A stretch of DNA of 64,000 nucleotides from Gonatopus flavifemur (Eukaryota > Arthropoda > Insecta > Hymenoptera > Dryinidae). The position numbers were made by a program, and so were the translations under genes. The stretch is taken from contig JAFFJZ010000001.1 of the NCBI GenBank assembly GCA_018340375.1, positions 72,284,001-72,348,000 of the forward strand. The letters run 5' to 3'. Under the pieces are notes generated by a model that had not been told where the DNA came from, did no database searches, and worked only from the letters and a program-made list of their open reading frames with translations. Below are positions 1-12,725 of the stretch, piece after piece (position 1 is the first letter of the stretch; each line of letters begins with the position of its first letter).

Positions 1-1457
1 ACCCCAGACAAGCATATGACTTGTATGCAGAATGATTTCCTGAAAGAACAACGCCATCCATTAGGTATTTTCAACGCATTACAAAATTATTCTCAGAAAC
101 GGGAAGTGTTACAAGGGAAAAACGACATCGAATGAGAACTGTTAGCGGAGAGAATGCGGAAGTTAATGTACTAGCTGCAGTAGCCAATAATCCACACGTG
201 AGCTCTCGTGAAATTGAACTCCATTCGGGAATTTCTCGAAGAAGTGTTCTTCGAATACTGAAACGTCACAAATTCCATCCGTATCACATTTGTTTGCATC
301 AAGACCTTCACGGTGATGATTTCGAAAATCGTGTACAGTTTTGTCGATGGGGTCTAGCGCAAATGCACAATAACAACTTCATCAACATATTATTTTCTGA
401 TGAGTCGACGTTCACCAATCATGGTCAAGTAAATCGACATAATATGCATTACTGGGCGACAGAAAATCCAAGATGGTTACGTCAAGTAGAGCATCAAAGA
501 CAATGGGCTGTGAATGTTTGGTGTGGTATTTTTCGATCTCGAGTAATTGGACCGTACTTCATTGCAGATACGCTAAATGGAGAGAAGTACAGACATTTCT
601 TAGATCAAGTACTTCCAACATTACTTGAAGACATACCTATGCAGGAACGATTGAATATGTGGTATCAACACGATGGTTGTCCATCCCATTATGCAGTCAC
701 AGCTCGAGAAATATTGGACAGAGATTATCCTGGACGATGGATAGGACGTCGTGGACCAGTTCATTGGCCTGCCCGTTCTCCGGATCTTACTTCTCCAGAT
801 TTTTTTTTATGGGGATACATAAAAGATACAGTTTATCAACAAGCACCGACTACACCTGAGAATATGCGTCAACGAATCATCAATGCATGCGCGAGCATCA
901 ATGAAGATATTTCAGCACGAGTTCAGCAATCTTTTGTAAAACGTTTTGAAATGTGTATTGGAGTCGAAGGCCATCATTTTGAGCATCTACTGCATTAAAA
1001 TTATCCAAGTGATGTAGACGATTGAAATGTGTTGTGTTTTGTCTGTTATACCCCATCACCTCCGTTTCAGTTCAAGGGGCCCCCCTTGGAATCAGACAAC
1101 TTTTGTCCGAAACATTCTCCTCCAAGACCCTTCGTTTTCGAGTTATTCTAATGTCAGATTCAGTATGGAACAATATCGATTAGAGCGCCATCTTTGCGGA
1201 TTTCAGGAAAATGGTTCAGACAAAAGTTTCTTGGTTTTTGACCTAGAATCCAAATCTGCAGTAAAAAATATGAGATGCTATTTAAAAAACAAGAGTTGAC
1301 CTCAGAATGCCCTTGAAGATGAGATTTGAGGTCAAAGCCAAGGCCACCATCGGATGTCCCCCTCGATACCCTACAATTTTTGTCCGAAAAATTTTCTCGT
1401 ATCTCATTTTATTTTTGGAAAAAACGCCCGCGACACTTTAAATGCCCCACCCTGTAT
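1..1457 (+). mobile_element. Tc1/mariner-superfamily DNA transposon, 3' portion (5' end outside window)
   Basis: The left edge of the window falls inside this element. It holds a DDD transposase reading frame (3-998) and about 450 bp of 3' noncoding sequence, and seems to end at CCACCCTGTATA (1447-1458). That sequence fits one half of a terminal inverted repeat abutting a TA target site. No gene continues past 998; a 90-codon open frame at 1027-1299 lies in the element's 3' tail and shows no motif. The 5' inverted repeat is missing, so the full length is unknown. The boundary rests on the resemblance of the CCACCCTGTATA end to ends common in this transposon type, which is inference. Confidence 0.7.
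3..998 (+). pseudogene. DD41D-type transposase (Tc1/mariner superfamily), one in-frame stop
   Basis: Cut-and-paste transposase, presumably acting on its own inverted repeats. From the ATG at 132 there are 288 codons. An N-terminal helix-turn-helix lies at about residues 11-45 (SSREIELHSGISRRSVLRIL), then the catalytic triad: D90 in LFSDEST, D181 in YQHDGCPSH and D223 in SPDLTSPDFFLWG. The spacing from D181 to D223 is 41 residues, so DD41D by direct count; classic mariners have DD34D. The ATG at 132 is unlikely to be the true start. The same frame continues upstream to the window edge with coding character (RQAYDLYAE, then FPERTTPSIRYFQRI), interrupted only by TGA at 33-35, plausibly a C-to-T change of CGA. 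Downstream of that stop the frame is clean to TAA at 996, so the copy is young. Exact family name uncertain; transposase call firm. Confidence 0.85.
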
Positions 1458-3614
1458 ATTATGATGTTATGACAAAATTCAAATTCCATTTAGATTCCTC
1501 ATTCACAGTAATCAACTTTGAAATAGCTGTCTCCGCGTCGAAGATCACCCTTTTGACTACTCCTTGGAACTGTGAAGTGAAAAACTCCACTCATTCGTGG
1601 AATTCAGGAAGAAAATTTTGAAGAGCTTCAGAAAATGCAGTGCTGAATATTTTCTTTTGAGAGGTGAAGAAATCCAAAGAATGAAATCAAAAACCTCATC
1701 ACTCAATGTATGATGATTGAAGGTTGAAATAAAAAGCTCTACCATAATCTTTGATTAACTCGTTCTTTATACGATCAGTACTATTTCTTCTATATTCTTC
1801 ATAACTTTACAGTATTATTCCTGTTGGTTGGTATTTCTCAAACTTTATGAATGTAATCAATTTTTATATTTACATCTTTGGAGCGCCTGAAAACTTTCAT
1901 ATAAAATATACCTGAACGGCTTTAGTAGGAAAGCAAGTGTGGTACACGTAGGTATATACTTCTTTGTGAATTTACATACGTCTCGTTCACACTTATGATA
2001 TAAAAGTCGGTATATCGATAATCCTTCATTCCTCGATCCTCACAACGTTCTGTTACATTTACATCTATACCTTCTTGGGAAGAAATTTAAAATTCTAATG
2101 CATCGCGTATCGTATAGAAAATATTGATGCATTGAAACAGTCTCTGTTTCATATTTTCATAGCTTTTTCATTAAACACTATACCTCTGGAAGTGAATTAA
2201 AGAGAAAATTTCCGTCGAATATAAGTATATTTTATGCTCGTCTTATGGAGATTCATTCCGGGCCTTGGAATATGCCTGGACTTTCGTTTTGGTCAATATT
2301 TGAAGACGCTCTGCAGATATTCATCGAACACATGAATTATATAGCGAGCAATAGAGAGGGTTCTCCCAATATCTGCCTTTTCATACTCGGTCAGTGAAAT
2401 CAATGTATTTTTATATGATATGATGCATTCGACGATCATCGAATTGTGATGAAATTTGGGAAAGTCGTTGATTAATATTCACTGATTTTGAACATTGTTG
2501 AGAAGGTTTGTTTGATCTTAAGTATTTTTACCTTGAAAAAGTTGAAACATAGAAATGTTACAGAGATGATTCAGAGTATAGACAATTTTTTTCAGTCATT
2601 TGATAAAATGGATAATAAGTTCCATGGGAATCAGGGATTTTCATTCTATGTAATTCAATAATCTGAAGATATCAAAGAAAAAGTTGAAATGCAGAAGTAT
2701 AGCTTCGAAGAGATAATTATAAGTGCTTTCACTATCACAAGTCTCTCGTTCGTTTGCAATGATGGGAAACGGTGAAGAGAAATACTGCAGCATTTTTCCA
2801 TTTGATTATTTTGGGATATTTGTTACATACATAATGTTCCTTCCTCTTCACTGAAATGATGAGGAATATCGGTTCCTGGAATCCTTTGATAATTCGGAAA
2901 AATGAAGATGGAAATATCGGGACTCGATATTATCGAATAGCGAAAGTTTCAAGTTTGTGAAGATATTAAATCAGTAGTATATTTATCATAATAATCAATA
3001 TGGAAAAAGCCTGTGCAAAGATTCAATTATACACGATTTATGTACATCATGAATGAATTATGGATGTGTAATGTAACTTCAAGAGTGTATTCTCCCCCTG
3101 GAAACGAAAATTTCCTCCAAAATCTACACTACAAAAATTCGTGCTCACTTCAGAATGGATTGTGTCCCTTTTTTATAAAAAATACGAGATATTTCTCTAT
3201 AATAGTTTGAGGAACTATTGCACATCCTGGGTTTTAAATTTATCCAATAGTTAGAAAAAAGCCCATTGAATGTTAGTGGGAAGTTTTTCATTTGCAAAGA
3301 AACTTTTTGTGCCACCATTTTTTGCATGAAAATTGTGAATTTAATCCCGCGTTGGTGAATTTATTCATCGCTAAATTAATGGCCCTTGAATGCCTGTGGT
3401 TCGTCGGGTTTCAAGATCCTTCGAATGGCAAGCTGGAGCACAAATTATAAGACAAACAAGAGTAAATTCAACTTTATTACAAAAGATGTTGCAAATGAAA
3501 TGAGAATCATCAAAAGAGTTGAATACACATTTTTAGACATAAATATCCTTTCAAACTACAAATTACAATTACGCAATATTGGCAAGGAAGGAATCATCCA
3601 ACACTGAAAGAACA
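1458..3614. other. No recognisable gene
   Basis: AT-rich sequence with short, unconserved open frames on both strands. I see no motif, splice-framed coding stretch, inverted-repeat element or RNA gene. Confidence 0.5.
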
Positions 3615-3780
3615 GTTTGTTCCAACCAAACAAAATTTTCAGTTGAAATGAACGCAAAGAAACTTTTTGGTTGGCTGAAATGAAATTCGTTACAGACCAA
3701 ATTTTGTTCATCTCAAAGAAATTTGGTTTCAGCCAACCACAAGTTTCTTTCCTTCCATTGCAACAAAAATCTTTTTGAAT
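3615..3780. repeat. AACCAAA-word repeat with 95-nt hairpin
   Basis: The core is an inverted repeat: 3656-3680 (AAAGAAACTTTTTGGTTGGC and on) pairs with 3727-3750 (TTTCAGCCAACCACAAGTTT and on) around a 46-nt loop. The flanks repeat the words CCAAACAAAATTTT and ACCAAATTTTGTT. The same vocabulary recurs at 36195-36470. Probably a decayed miniature inverted-repeat element; ends not defined. Confidence 0.5.
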
Positions 3781-6700
3781 GAAACAAACGTTTCCTCAGT
3801 GGATGAATCCAATGAAAAGTTTTCTGAAATCTGGTTCCATTGGAACAACATTCTGCACGACGAATGGCTCTATGGAAATCTTTGTTACATACTCTCTTTC
3901 CCTCAATCTTCTCCCCTTTTCTCTTCAACCTCGCCAAATGCCATAAAGAAACATTCAACGGAGACCCGATGCTATAACTGATCCGGAAGATCTCAAAATC
4001 AATAGCCACTGTGTTTCCAAATTGAATCAAGATTGAATAATTCTCCAGCGTCAAAAATCTCATGCTTTGATCTCATGGGAAGATCTTGTGTTAAAGCGTG
4101 TCAGTATACCTCCTCTTTCATCCGGCTAGATTCTTTCCGAGTGGCAGAAACAGTGGAGTTCTGCGCGGTTCCGAACGAAACTGTTGTCTGCGTAACGACG
4201 CCTTCAATTCACACCCTGCTTCGAATGCTTGTTGAAATCTATCAGGGAATTTCTACCTGACTTTGACCGGTTCTTGTCATGAAAAATGCGATCAAAATCT
4301 GACAAAGCTTCTTCTATCGGTATCCAAGCGGTTCCAACTGTCCGTTTAAATTCAAATAAAATATCTTTTGTCGGTATTCAATTAGATTGCCTATTCCACA
4401 AATATCGAGCAGAAGAACATCAAAAAGTACCATCGTGTTGCAGTTATTTATTTCGCAACCATGACTTGAGAGTTATATTTAATTACCACCTAAACTAAAT
4501 CTTGATTAAAATAAGTGGAAGAGGAGAGTACGAGATGGACAGTTATATGAAAATATTCAAAAAGAACTTCCTCTCACATCACATTTCGTATTCCTCTTCA
4601 TCTCCAGATACTGTATTATATTTTCTCGACTATTGAATACACTCATCTCTCAATTATTTCATTTACGTTCTCCGGTATGCCGCGAATTTTCACAGTTCCC
4701 CAAGTACGTTTCATCGTACGTTTCCGGAAAAGGGGTGAGGAATAAAACGAGCAGCCGACTTTTAGCCCACATTATACTTCACTGGGTTTAATCCTCGTTG
4801 GTATAGTTGAGATCGCGCAAAGCGTGTAATTTTGCCAAGAGAAAAGCAAAAGAAAATGTGGTTTAGATCTTGCCACGGATGGATATTCAAGAGCTTAAGG
4901 ATTGTTTATTAGAGCAGTACATCGAAGATTTTATGATTGTGGCCTCAAAACAAATGAAACCAATCTTCCCTTCATAAATGAAATTCTTCCATCTCGTTGA
5001 ATTATGAATCATTCTTGAATTACATTGGTGATCCCGGTAGGTGAAGATTTAATCAAATTATCTAGCGCTCTGAGATCGAGGATCATGAAACATGTAATGT
5101 CATACTTGAAACTTGCGAAGTGATATATAATGGAGCTTGTAACCAAAAAATTTGAGTTGAGAATGTGATGTGAGTTGGAGAATTTTGAGGTATTTTTTCA
5201 ACTTCTAAGAACACATGACTACAATAAAATATTCTGAATTGTTATCCTACATGCCTTGTCTAGGTTTGAATTGAGGAGGAAATCGACCATGTACTCTGAA
5301 TGTAGAAGATCACTTGGGTCTTAGAATCCCAAAGTAGTTGGTAAATGGTTGGATTCATTCTATCTTGCTTTGCAGGTATCTGATTCCCTTAAGAGCTAGG
5401 ACTGCGGTATTGCGAACTTCATCCTGGATAACGAATAAACTACTGACCCTACGATATACTTCAGCTTTTGTGTTGGATTATACCTGTATCAATTATCAAC
5501 ATCTTCTACAGTTCTATTCTTGATATTTATAACACAATAAATTACATGTCCTAAAAAGTCGATACATCATTCCATCATATTTCTGTAGTTTCGATATTTT
5601 CTAGAAGAAATTGCAACCTTCGATCGTTGCTATTTTTGTTCGAACATCATTGATGAATCTCAGTCTTATCCAAGGATGATGGAATTGCTCTTCTTGCCCT
5701 CAAAATGACTCAATTATTATCCCTTGATTGTATACAGTTCTGAAATTCAAATCTCTGATTTTGTCCCAAACATTCAAGATGGAATAATCACGTCCCCTTA
5801 TTTGATTACGACAAGGTTCTCGTGAACTCTCAGAGTAGAACATGTATGTATTCTACAAGGTGCATCAGTTGTTTGGAGGTTGACCGCTTGTGATTGATTG
5901 TCCCTTCATCCATTCATCCTCAAAGCATGCTTCTCTCCGTAGGATTGAGGATTTGTTTTCAGGAGATCTTCTTCCTCTACCCACATGGTTATACCCTGAG
6001 ACCTTTTATCATTCTGATAGAGTTCGATTAGTGGATAAAGGGTGAGAAACGCCAACGTTTGTGATCTTCGCAAGTCTGCATTCGTTGGTACAAATTAAAC
6101 TATCTTTATGTTGATTCATATGTTTTATTGACTCTGGAAAAGGTTATGATGAGTACAAGTATTGATTTCTTCTCCCTGAGAATAAAATTATATTGCTCTC
6201 ATGCTCATTCAGTTTCAAGTGATCGGATGTTTCATAGGAATTTCTGGATTCGAAAGATCGACGTTTTGTAACAAATTGTGTGAATTCATGAATGAAATTC
6301 ATATGATTTAAATGCACTACCGAAGAAGGCAATGCGTATTTTTGATAATTTATCTACGATTGTAAACAGAATATAATGAACAGTGAATTGAGAATTATTC
6401 TGATGTGTGGCATAGCGCATGTTTCACGTGATAAAAACGGTACTCTATAAACTCGACAAAAACACGCAGAGTCATTAACAAGTGTATTCTGTTAGCCTAT
6501 GATCGTGGATCAACTTTTCTCCCTCATTAAATTAGATTATGTGAATTCAAACGTATATGTCTGACCATATTCATTTTATTCTACTGATTCTTCGTTTTAG
6601 CCGTAGTTACTCTGGTATTCACATCTACACCGAGTTTTATATTCTACAAACTATGATTTGATGTTCAAGATACGGTAAGATATTGGCTTCAGCGATAGAT

Positions 6701-8928
6701 TTTCAATTCACCATTTTATAATTGCACGTAGGATAAAATTATGCTCAAAACCCTCTTTTCATTTGAAATTTTCACGTTTTATGAGCACAAAAAAATGAAT
6801 CCTTTTGATGAAATTCATTTCATCCTCGATGTCCCTCCTCGAATGGAGTTTCTAGAGAATCAGTTTCAGTGGGAATTATTGAAAATCAAATAAATCTCTA
6901 ATGCGTACGAGATATTTGGATTGTCGATGAAAAACCCGTCTGATATCACGCCCGATCATCGGAATGTTTTCCAACGGGAAAGGGAATTTCAAGCGAACTA
7001 AGGTCTACGTTCGAGTTCAAATAGTATCTATATCAACGTTTACCTCCTGAACTGGAGGTTCATTTATTAACACTGTGCGCCAAAAGTTTTATTACTGTCC
7101 CACAAAGAACTAAATGAATCTTCTGATTGTATTCCCGTCGCATCCTCGTGATTTTCTTGCTAGCGATAAAAAGAACGATCCGAAGAGCATAAAGAGATAG
7201 AGATAGAGGGAATGAGTTAATGAAGTTCTTTTTCGCCGTTAGAAGTTACCAATAAAAGGAATATGTGATTCACGTCATGAAAGAAACATTGTACTTTGAG
7301 CTGGTTCAATAGAATTCACTATTAGAAGGATTATTTCGGTCACGGAATAAATGATCTCACAAATCGATTGGAATACATAATTAGAATCTGTATTCAATTT
7401 CCACATGAGTGAAGATTTTCCATAAATTTGCGAATAAGATTTTCAAAGTACATTTTCAAGACGAAAATGAATCGATTTTGTTAGTAAGCAAATCAAATTT
7501 CAAACTTGAATGGCAAAATAATGGCATAATATGTGTAATTTTGATGGTTTTTTAATTCAAACGGTTCAAAAAACCATCGTCTGATCACAGTTCTTTCATA
7601 TCGTGATAATATTTGTTCGGAAAATATGCCAATCATTCCACTGGATTTCTGTTATCCTAATACGAATTCGTATTCGTAAAATTCGTAAAACTGGGGAGGT
7701 CGGAAATGGATTCAAGTTGGGTACATGAATATTTTTGTGACAAAAGGACGATGCATGCTAGAATTGGGATCTTTAGAAGGATGCGGAGAGTCTGACAAGG
7801 TTCTATGCGGGCTGCTATTGGGCGTACTCAGATTTTCATAACCTGAGGGAATATTAGTAATGCATTTCCACATGAGCCGTGAGCTAGAAAAATTAGGCCG
7901 AATATTAGCAACCCGATTAGGCCCCTTGGGAGCTAAGGTCAAGCAAATCTAAGTTTTGAAGGTCATACAGAGTCTATATTCGAAACAGCACGCCCGGAAA
8001 AATGTTCACAAGAGAAGTAATTTCTCACACAACAATTCATATTTCGAAGAACTTTCAAGAATCAGGTGTTCCATATTTTCCCCGCCCTTATTTATTTCTT
8101 TGGGATTCTTTATTTACACAAAAGGTAATAAATGTTTGCTCCAAGATATTTTATGGCGTACTATTTCAGAATACAGAGAAACTTCCTACGGATTCCTACA
8201 TGAAGGTTTCGCACCCATTACGTGTGAGATTTTGCAATGTATCATAGTTAAATTGTTTTGCATTTTCGGTCAGAAACTATTTTGTGTGTTACACGATTGA
8301 AAATTCCCCACATATGTGCGCGAACATTTACCAACACGTTTCCTCGAAGGCGAAGAATCCTCTAGGTAGGTAGAAAATTCATAAGTTCGTTCGAGATGGT
8401 TCAAGGCGTTTAATGGCGAGAATGCAGTCATAAAACTCATAATTCAATTCATACGTAAGGTTTCCCAAGTGTGAATCTAAAGTTTCAAGTTTCTATACAA
8501 GTTCTATCGATAAATCAGAACTTCCTAGGTGATGTAATCTGTGAATACATGATCAGCATCAAATATCATTTCACAGGAAATGGCCCAATTTGTATTATTT
8601 CAGACTGAGGATGAATTTTGTTTCATCATTTGTTAGATACTTCAAATAGGTGATTTGATAATTTCATTGGAGAATTCATTCAGTTTCACATAGGGTGAAT
8701 TTTTTGAACTCAGTGATCTCTTACAAGAAAAAATTAAGAATTTTTATGATGTATTGAAAAAATCATTGTCAAATTAGAGCATTAATGGTGAATATCTGCG
8801 TGACGAGATATTCTTTTAGATCATTTCATTATCATGTTACAGTCCTTTGTTCTTCTTTAAATAACGTGACAAATGGGAAGAATGTTGTTCAGGCAACCCC
8901 TCCTCAGATTCAAGTTGTGAAGAAGAAA
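3781..8928. other. No recognisable gene; one CpG-richer patch
   Basis: Only short AT-rich open frames. A patch at 4670-4860 is richer in CpG than its surroundings and could be old regulatory or 5' exon sequence, but shows no readable frame. At 5360-5500 a minus-strand frame contains the helical-looking string QDEVRNTAVLALKGIRYL; it has no convincing splice sites and is bounded by stops. A 76-codon minus-strand ORF (7942-7712) and overlapping plus-strand ORFs (7956-8300) match nothing I know. Confidence 0.4.
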
Positions 8929-9246
8929 CCCAAGTAGCACCAGAATATACTATGAACGTTCTTAGAATATTGGAAATATATTCTATGTACATTGGAATGA
9001 GACCGTTTCATAGGTGCTATGCATGTTCATCGAACGTATGTAATCGAATATACGACGGTACGTCAATCGAACGTCGATTGAATGAATATCGTACATTTCG
9101 AATGTACTATGTACGTTCTAAGTATATTTAAAACAGTCTCATTCGAAGATTCCATGAACGTTCATTATATGTTCTTCGTATCTCATTCGTACATTCTACG
9201 AAGGTTTCTATTTCGTGTATACTTTGAACTTCCGTTGCTGCTTGGG
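8929..9246. mobile_element. MITE with CCCAAGTAGCA / TGCTGCTTGGG ends
   Basis: Inverted ends CCCAAGTAGCAC (8929-8940) and TTGCTGCTTGGG (9235-9246). The interior is built from self-complementary words (GAACGTTC, ATGTACAT, TCGAACGT, GTAC) and contains GGAATGAGACCGTTTC near the left and AACAGTCTCATTC near the right, an inverted subterminal pair. The same ends and subterminal pair occur in the larger element at 15819-16577, so both belong to one family. No coding capacity. Confidence 0.7.
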
Positions 9247-10269
9247 AAGTCGTGATCAGGTTTTGATAATCTTAAGAATGTCAAATTTCTTGTGGTATTT
9301 ACTCAGAATATTTTTCGAATGTCCATCCTTTCATTTCTTTTTCATCGCAAGATCGTTGAACGAAGACCATGGTGAGGTGAATCATATGTAGGGGAAGGAA
9401 AATTATTTAGCACCACTGATGAAGTGATGACTCCTAAATTTTTTACTAAACCCATGAGGATGTGACAATTCGAAGGCAATTATTCATTTTGTTGATTCTC
9501 ATTACAAATGAAATCGTAGAAACATCATTAAACACTCAAATTTAATGGCAGAAGGTTTAATGGAATCAGGAATGAGCAGGTTTGAATAATACATTTTCAC
9601 ACATGAGTATTTTTCACTCGAGTATTTCCTCATTTTCTTCGGAATTGAACTTGTTTTAGTGATTATTTATCATCAGATGATCTATCAGAAGTTCAATCAA
9701 CCAACATCCACGTCCAGAATTCGTTATTTTTATCAAATGAAAAAACTACTCATGCAAAAACGCATTCATGAGTACAAATTAGGGGTGTGCGGGTACCACT
9801 TCTTATCGGGTAGGGGTCGGATAATTTTATTTTCCCTCTGGTTGGGTTGGATACCCGATTCAATCGAGTTTTCCAAATTCATTCAGGCTACCCGAATTCA
9901 ATAAAGTGGTTTGAGTTCAACATTTTCAACTACCGCTCACAGTTTTCATTACCTCTGACCTTATAAAGATATTCAAATCACATCTATAAATCCAATTCCA
10001 ATTGTAATAGAATCCCAAGACAATTTTCAATTTCAAAGTTCCTAAATTCACACAAACTGTTTGACAATCTTTTCATGCTGTTCAATACTGTATTCTGATC
10101 TTTCGCCCCCTCATGATTGTCTTTGTTCACTCTGAGCATCTTTGATACTGAAATACTCTGATGCTTATTGTTGAAAAACAGAGCGAAAAAGCAGCACAAG
10201 ACTTTTTGATGAACGAAATCAAAATGAAAAAGTACAAAATGGAGTGGCGATCAAACTGCTCGAACAACT
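9247..10269. other. No gene; possible decayed hAT-like fragment
   Basis: A short stretch at 9780-9900 starts AGGGGTGTGCGGGTACC and carries GGTTGGGTTGGATACCCG and GCTACCCGAATTC. The GGGGTGTGCGGG start recalls hAT-type element ends, but no partner end or 8-bp duplication was found. The remainder shows nothing recognisable. Confidence 0.3.
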
Positions 10270-10640
10270 GAGGACTGAGTAAGAAATATAAGGAGGTGTC
10301 TTTAATTACAAGGTGTCTTAAAAATTACATTTAATTATTAATTGAGACAGAATCAAATTCTAATTGGTTATTGGAGAAAATTTCAATTCAGAATTGAAAG
10401 GGGTTGATTATTAATTAAAGAAAATGTCAAGTAAAAATTGAATTTGATTGTTAATGGAAACAAATTGGGATTACAAACTGAATCTTCATTGCAAATTCAA
10501 CGTCAATCCAATTGAGTTTTAATTGAATTATCTCCAACTCTCGGAAGTTCTGTGAATTACACTGTTAGAAATTTCTGATTGTACTTCCAATTACATGTAA
10601 TGGAAGCATAAGTTATTCACGTAACTGAAAAATTGATTGA
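10270..10640. repeat. AATT/CAATTG-word low-complexity repeat
   Basis: About 370 bp dominated by TTAATTA, CAATTG, AATTGAAT and relatives, so strongly self-complementary, unlike the ordinary AT-rich sequence on either side. Comparable with other palindromic-word repeats in the window. Terminal repeats are not clear. Confidence 0.45.
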
Positions 10641-11515
10641 AAATTAAATCAGTTACGAAAATATACATATAATAATGTATGATATAACATAGCAAAAATC
10701 TCAAATTCACTTGCGTGTAAATGAATCCTCATTTCAATCACCAAGAATTTAAAATTTCATCCACAAATGCACATGAAAAATATATCAAATTCGAACACAT
10801 TTCTAACAGTGTTTCCACTAATCTTATGTCCAGTATGAATATTGATAAAATTGATTTTCGATTTTCAATACCAACATTCCTAACGTTGTTTCATGAAATC
10901 ATTCCATAGACAAGAATTCAACTGTTATATGATTCAGGAATATGAATGAAAATAACGTTCCAGATTGAAAATACACTGTGAAAAAAAGTTGTTGAATGCC
11001 AATCAAAAATGCTTGCGAATTTACAATCTTGCTTTGGAAAAATAATTTTCGAACTTTCTTTGTGGATTTACAAACAAAAGTTTGGGAAGTTTTAAAAATC
11101 CTTTAATATAATGCAAAATGTGACATAACAAGATATTAAACAATATATCGGAGAACAGATTAGAGGAAGAGAACTAGAAGGTCAAGGTTACAATGCAGTC
11201 AATGAATTACGAGAAGCATGAACCAGAGAAACGCCACGAGCATGAACCAGCTGAATATGAGCAGTGAGTTGCGTTAAATCAAGTTCGAAACGAAGTACGT
11301 GTCAGTCAAATTGATTCATTCATAAATGTTTCAATTCCATGGATTTATAAATTTGATTTTGAATTTCAATAAAAATTTACTCTCTGTGATTATTTACTTT
11401 ATTCCATGTTTTTTCCTTCACATCATTAGCATGTGTTTTGAAATGAATGATTGAGCCCATCGTTTGCTCTAGTGTAAAAAATAATCAATTTCAAAATGTA
11501 ACGTACACTGTAAGG
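10641..11515. other. No recognisable gene
   Basis: AT-rich. CACTGTGAAAAAAAG at 10975 resembles a CACTG-type MITE end, but no right end was found. A 62-codon ORF at 10721-10909 has no recognisable features. Confidence 0.4.
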
Positions 11516-11717
11516 AATAATCAGAATTTTTCGGAACCCGGAAAATTTCGATCAGGAAATTGATTTCTGGTACATATGTATGAAATTTCCCATAAATTTA
11601 ATTTTACCATCATTCTTCAGTGAATTTCCGGTAAAATACGGGAAATTCTCAACGCATGTATGGGTTAATTACTCCCGAATATTTATGTAAAGTTTCCCAT
11701 ACAAATTTTTCACAGTG
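11516..11717. mobile_element. CACTG-end MITE, 202 bp
   Basis: Starts CACTGTAAGGAAT and ends AATTTTTCACAGTG, an imperfect inverted pair. The interior holds repeated words around GGAAATTTCC and TTCCGGTAA (CGGAACCCGGAAAATTTCG, ATTTCCGGTAAAATACGGGA). Ends match the CACTG family seen at 46284, 57150 and 59726. No coding capacity. Confidence 0.6.
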
Positions 11718-12529
11718 TAAGTATGAACAATGATGCAAATGTGAAATTAATATGCCAGAATTTGTATTGAGTTGAAGGAGTAGTTATGTCGCTCTCATCA
11801 ATAATTCATTGAATTTACGGTGAACATATAACACTTCAATTACAAGCGTCTTGGTTCAGAATCGGAGCAACTCCTGATGATTGTCCCGATATGTAATAAC
11901 ATTACGCTCGCATCAGGTTTTATGTCTCTCATATTATACTTTATACCTGACGTAATGGAATCTATGGGAGATTGTCTGAGGGATGTATATTACACTATTG
12001 CAACAATTTCATCCGCTCTTATAGAAATTGCTTCTTACTTTTACTACTAGGTGTTTTTTCAGTAGCTACATAAAAATATCAATTCCATTATGAGGTATAC
12101 TTTCTTACTCTCATTGGAATATATGGCATCGGTTTTTCATCTGAAAAATCGAAAGGATAATAACTCTTCATTTGATTGGAATAAAATGCATGAATAATGA
12201 CCCTAAATTGTAACGGAATTAGGCTAATACGGTATACACTGGAAGAATTTTGTTGTAAAAATTACAGTTGAAATTCTAGTAATCGAAGGCGATGGGTATT
12301 TCACAACTGAAAATCACACTTTTAAGAATTATATTCAAATAAAATGAATATATTCGTTTCGAGTGTATAGAAGGGGAGGTTGAGGAGAATTATTTATTTG
12401 TATTGTTAAGGAGAATTATTTATTCATTAGTCACAATCATGGATCAAGTCAGGCACAAGATACTTTGAAGTAGCATTTTGACGTGAAGGCTCATCATCAT
12501 CATCAGGCCAATGTTGGTTCCTCGACGAA
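11718..12529. other. No recognisable gene
   Basis: AT-rich with a short CAT microsatellite at about 12491-12505. Nothing else seen. Confidence 0.4.
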
Positions 12530-12725
12530 TTACTCTATTTCCAGATGGAATCCCAGCTGGAATTCCAACACCAACGTGGGATTCCAGTTGGAATTCCTGA
12601 TCCCAGGTGGAATTCCAATTGCAATTGGAAATCCCACATGGAATCCAGTTGGGATTCTTGATTCCAGGTGGTGTCTTACCTGGCAACGCAGGTGAATTTC
12701 GGATCCGGAATTCACGTGGAATTCC
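12530..12725. repeat. GGAATTCC / CCAGCTGG palindromic-word repeat
   Basis: About 190 bp composed of degenerate copies of TGGAATTCCAGTTGGGAT. Four exact GGAATTCC and many near copies alternate with CCAGCTGG and CCCACRTGG. Because the word is its own complement, the region reads open in several frames on both strands, giving spurious Trp-Asn-Pro and Gly-Ile-Pro rich ORFs. Not a gene. Likely the body of a non-autonomous element; flanking inverted ends not resolved. Confidence 0.65.

Noticed and set aside
3713..4063. 116-codon minus-strand ORF with plus-strand counterpart
   Set aside because: Partly in a hairpin repeat; no domain, no splice context.
5360..5500. Minus-strand string QDEVRNTAVLALKGIRYL resembling a HEAT-type helix
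   Set aside because: Very short, stop codons close by, no convincing splice sites; probably coincidence.
12444..12715. Overlapping ORFs on both strands rich in Trp-Asn or Gly-Ile-Pro
   Set aside because: Produced by self-complementary GGAATTCC/CCAGCTGG words; both strands code the same kind of repeat.
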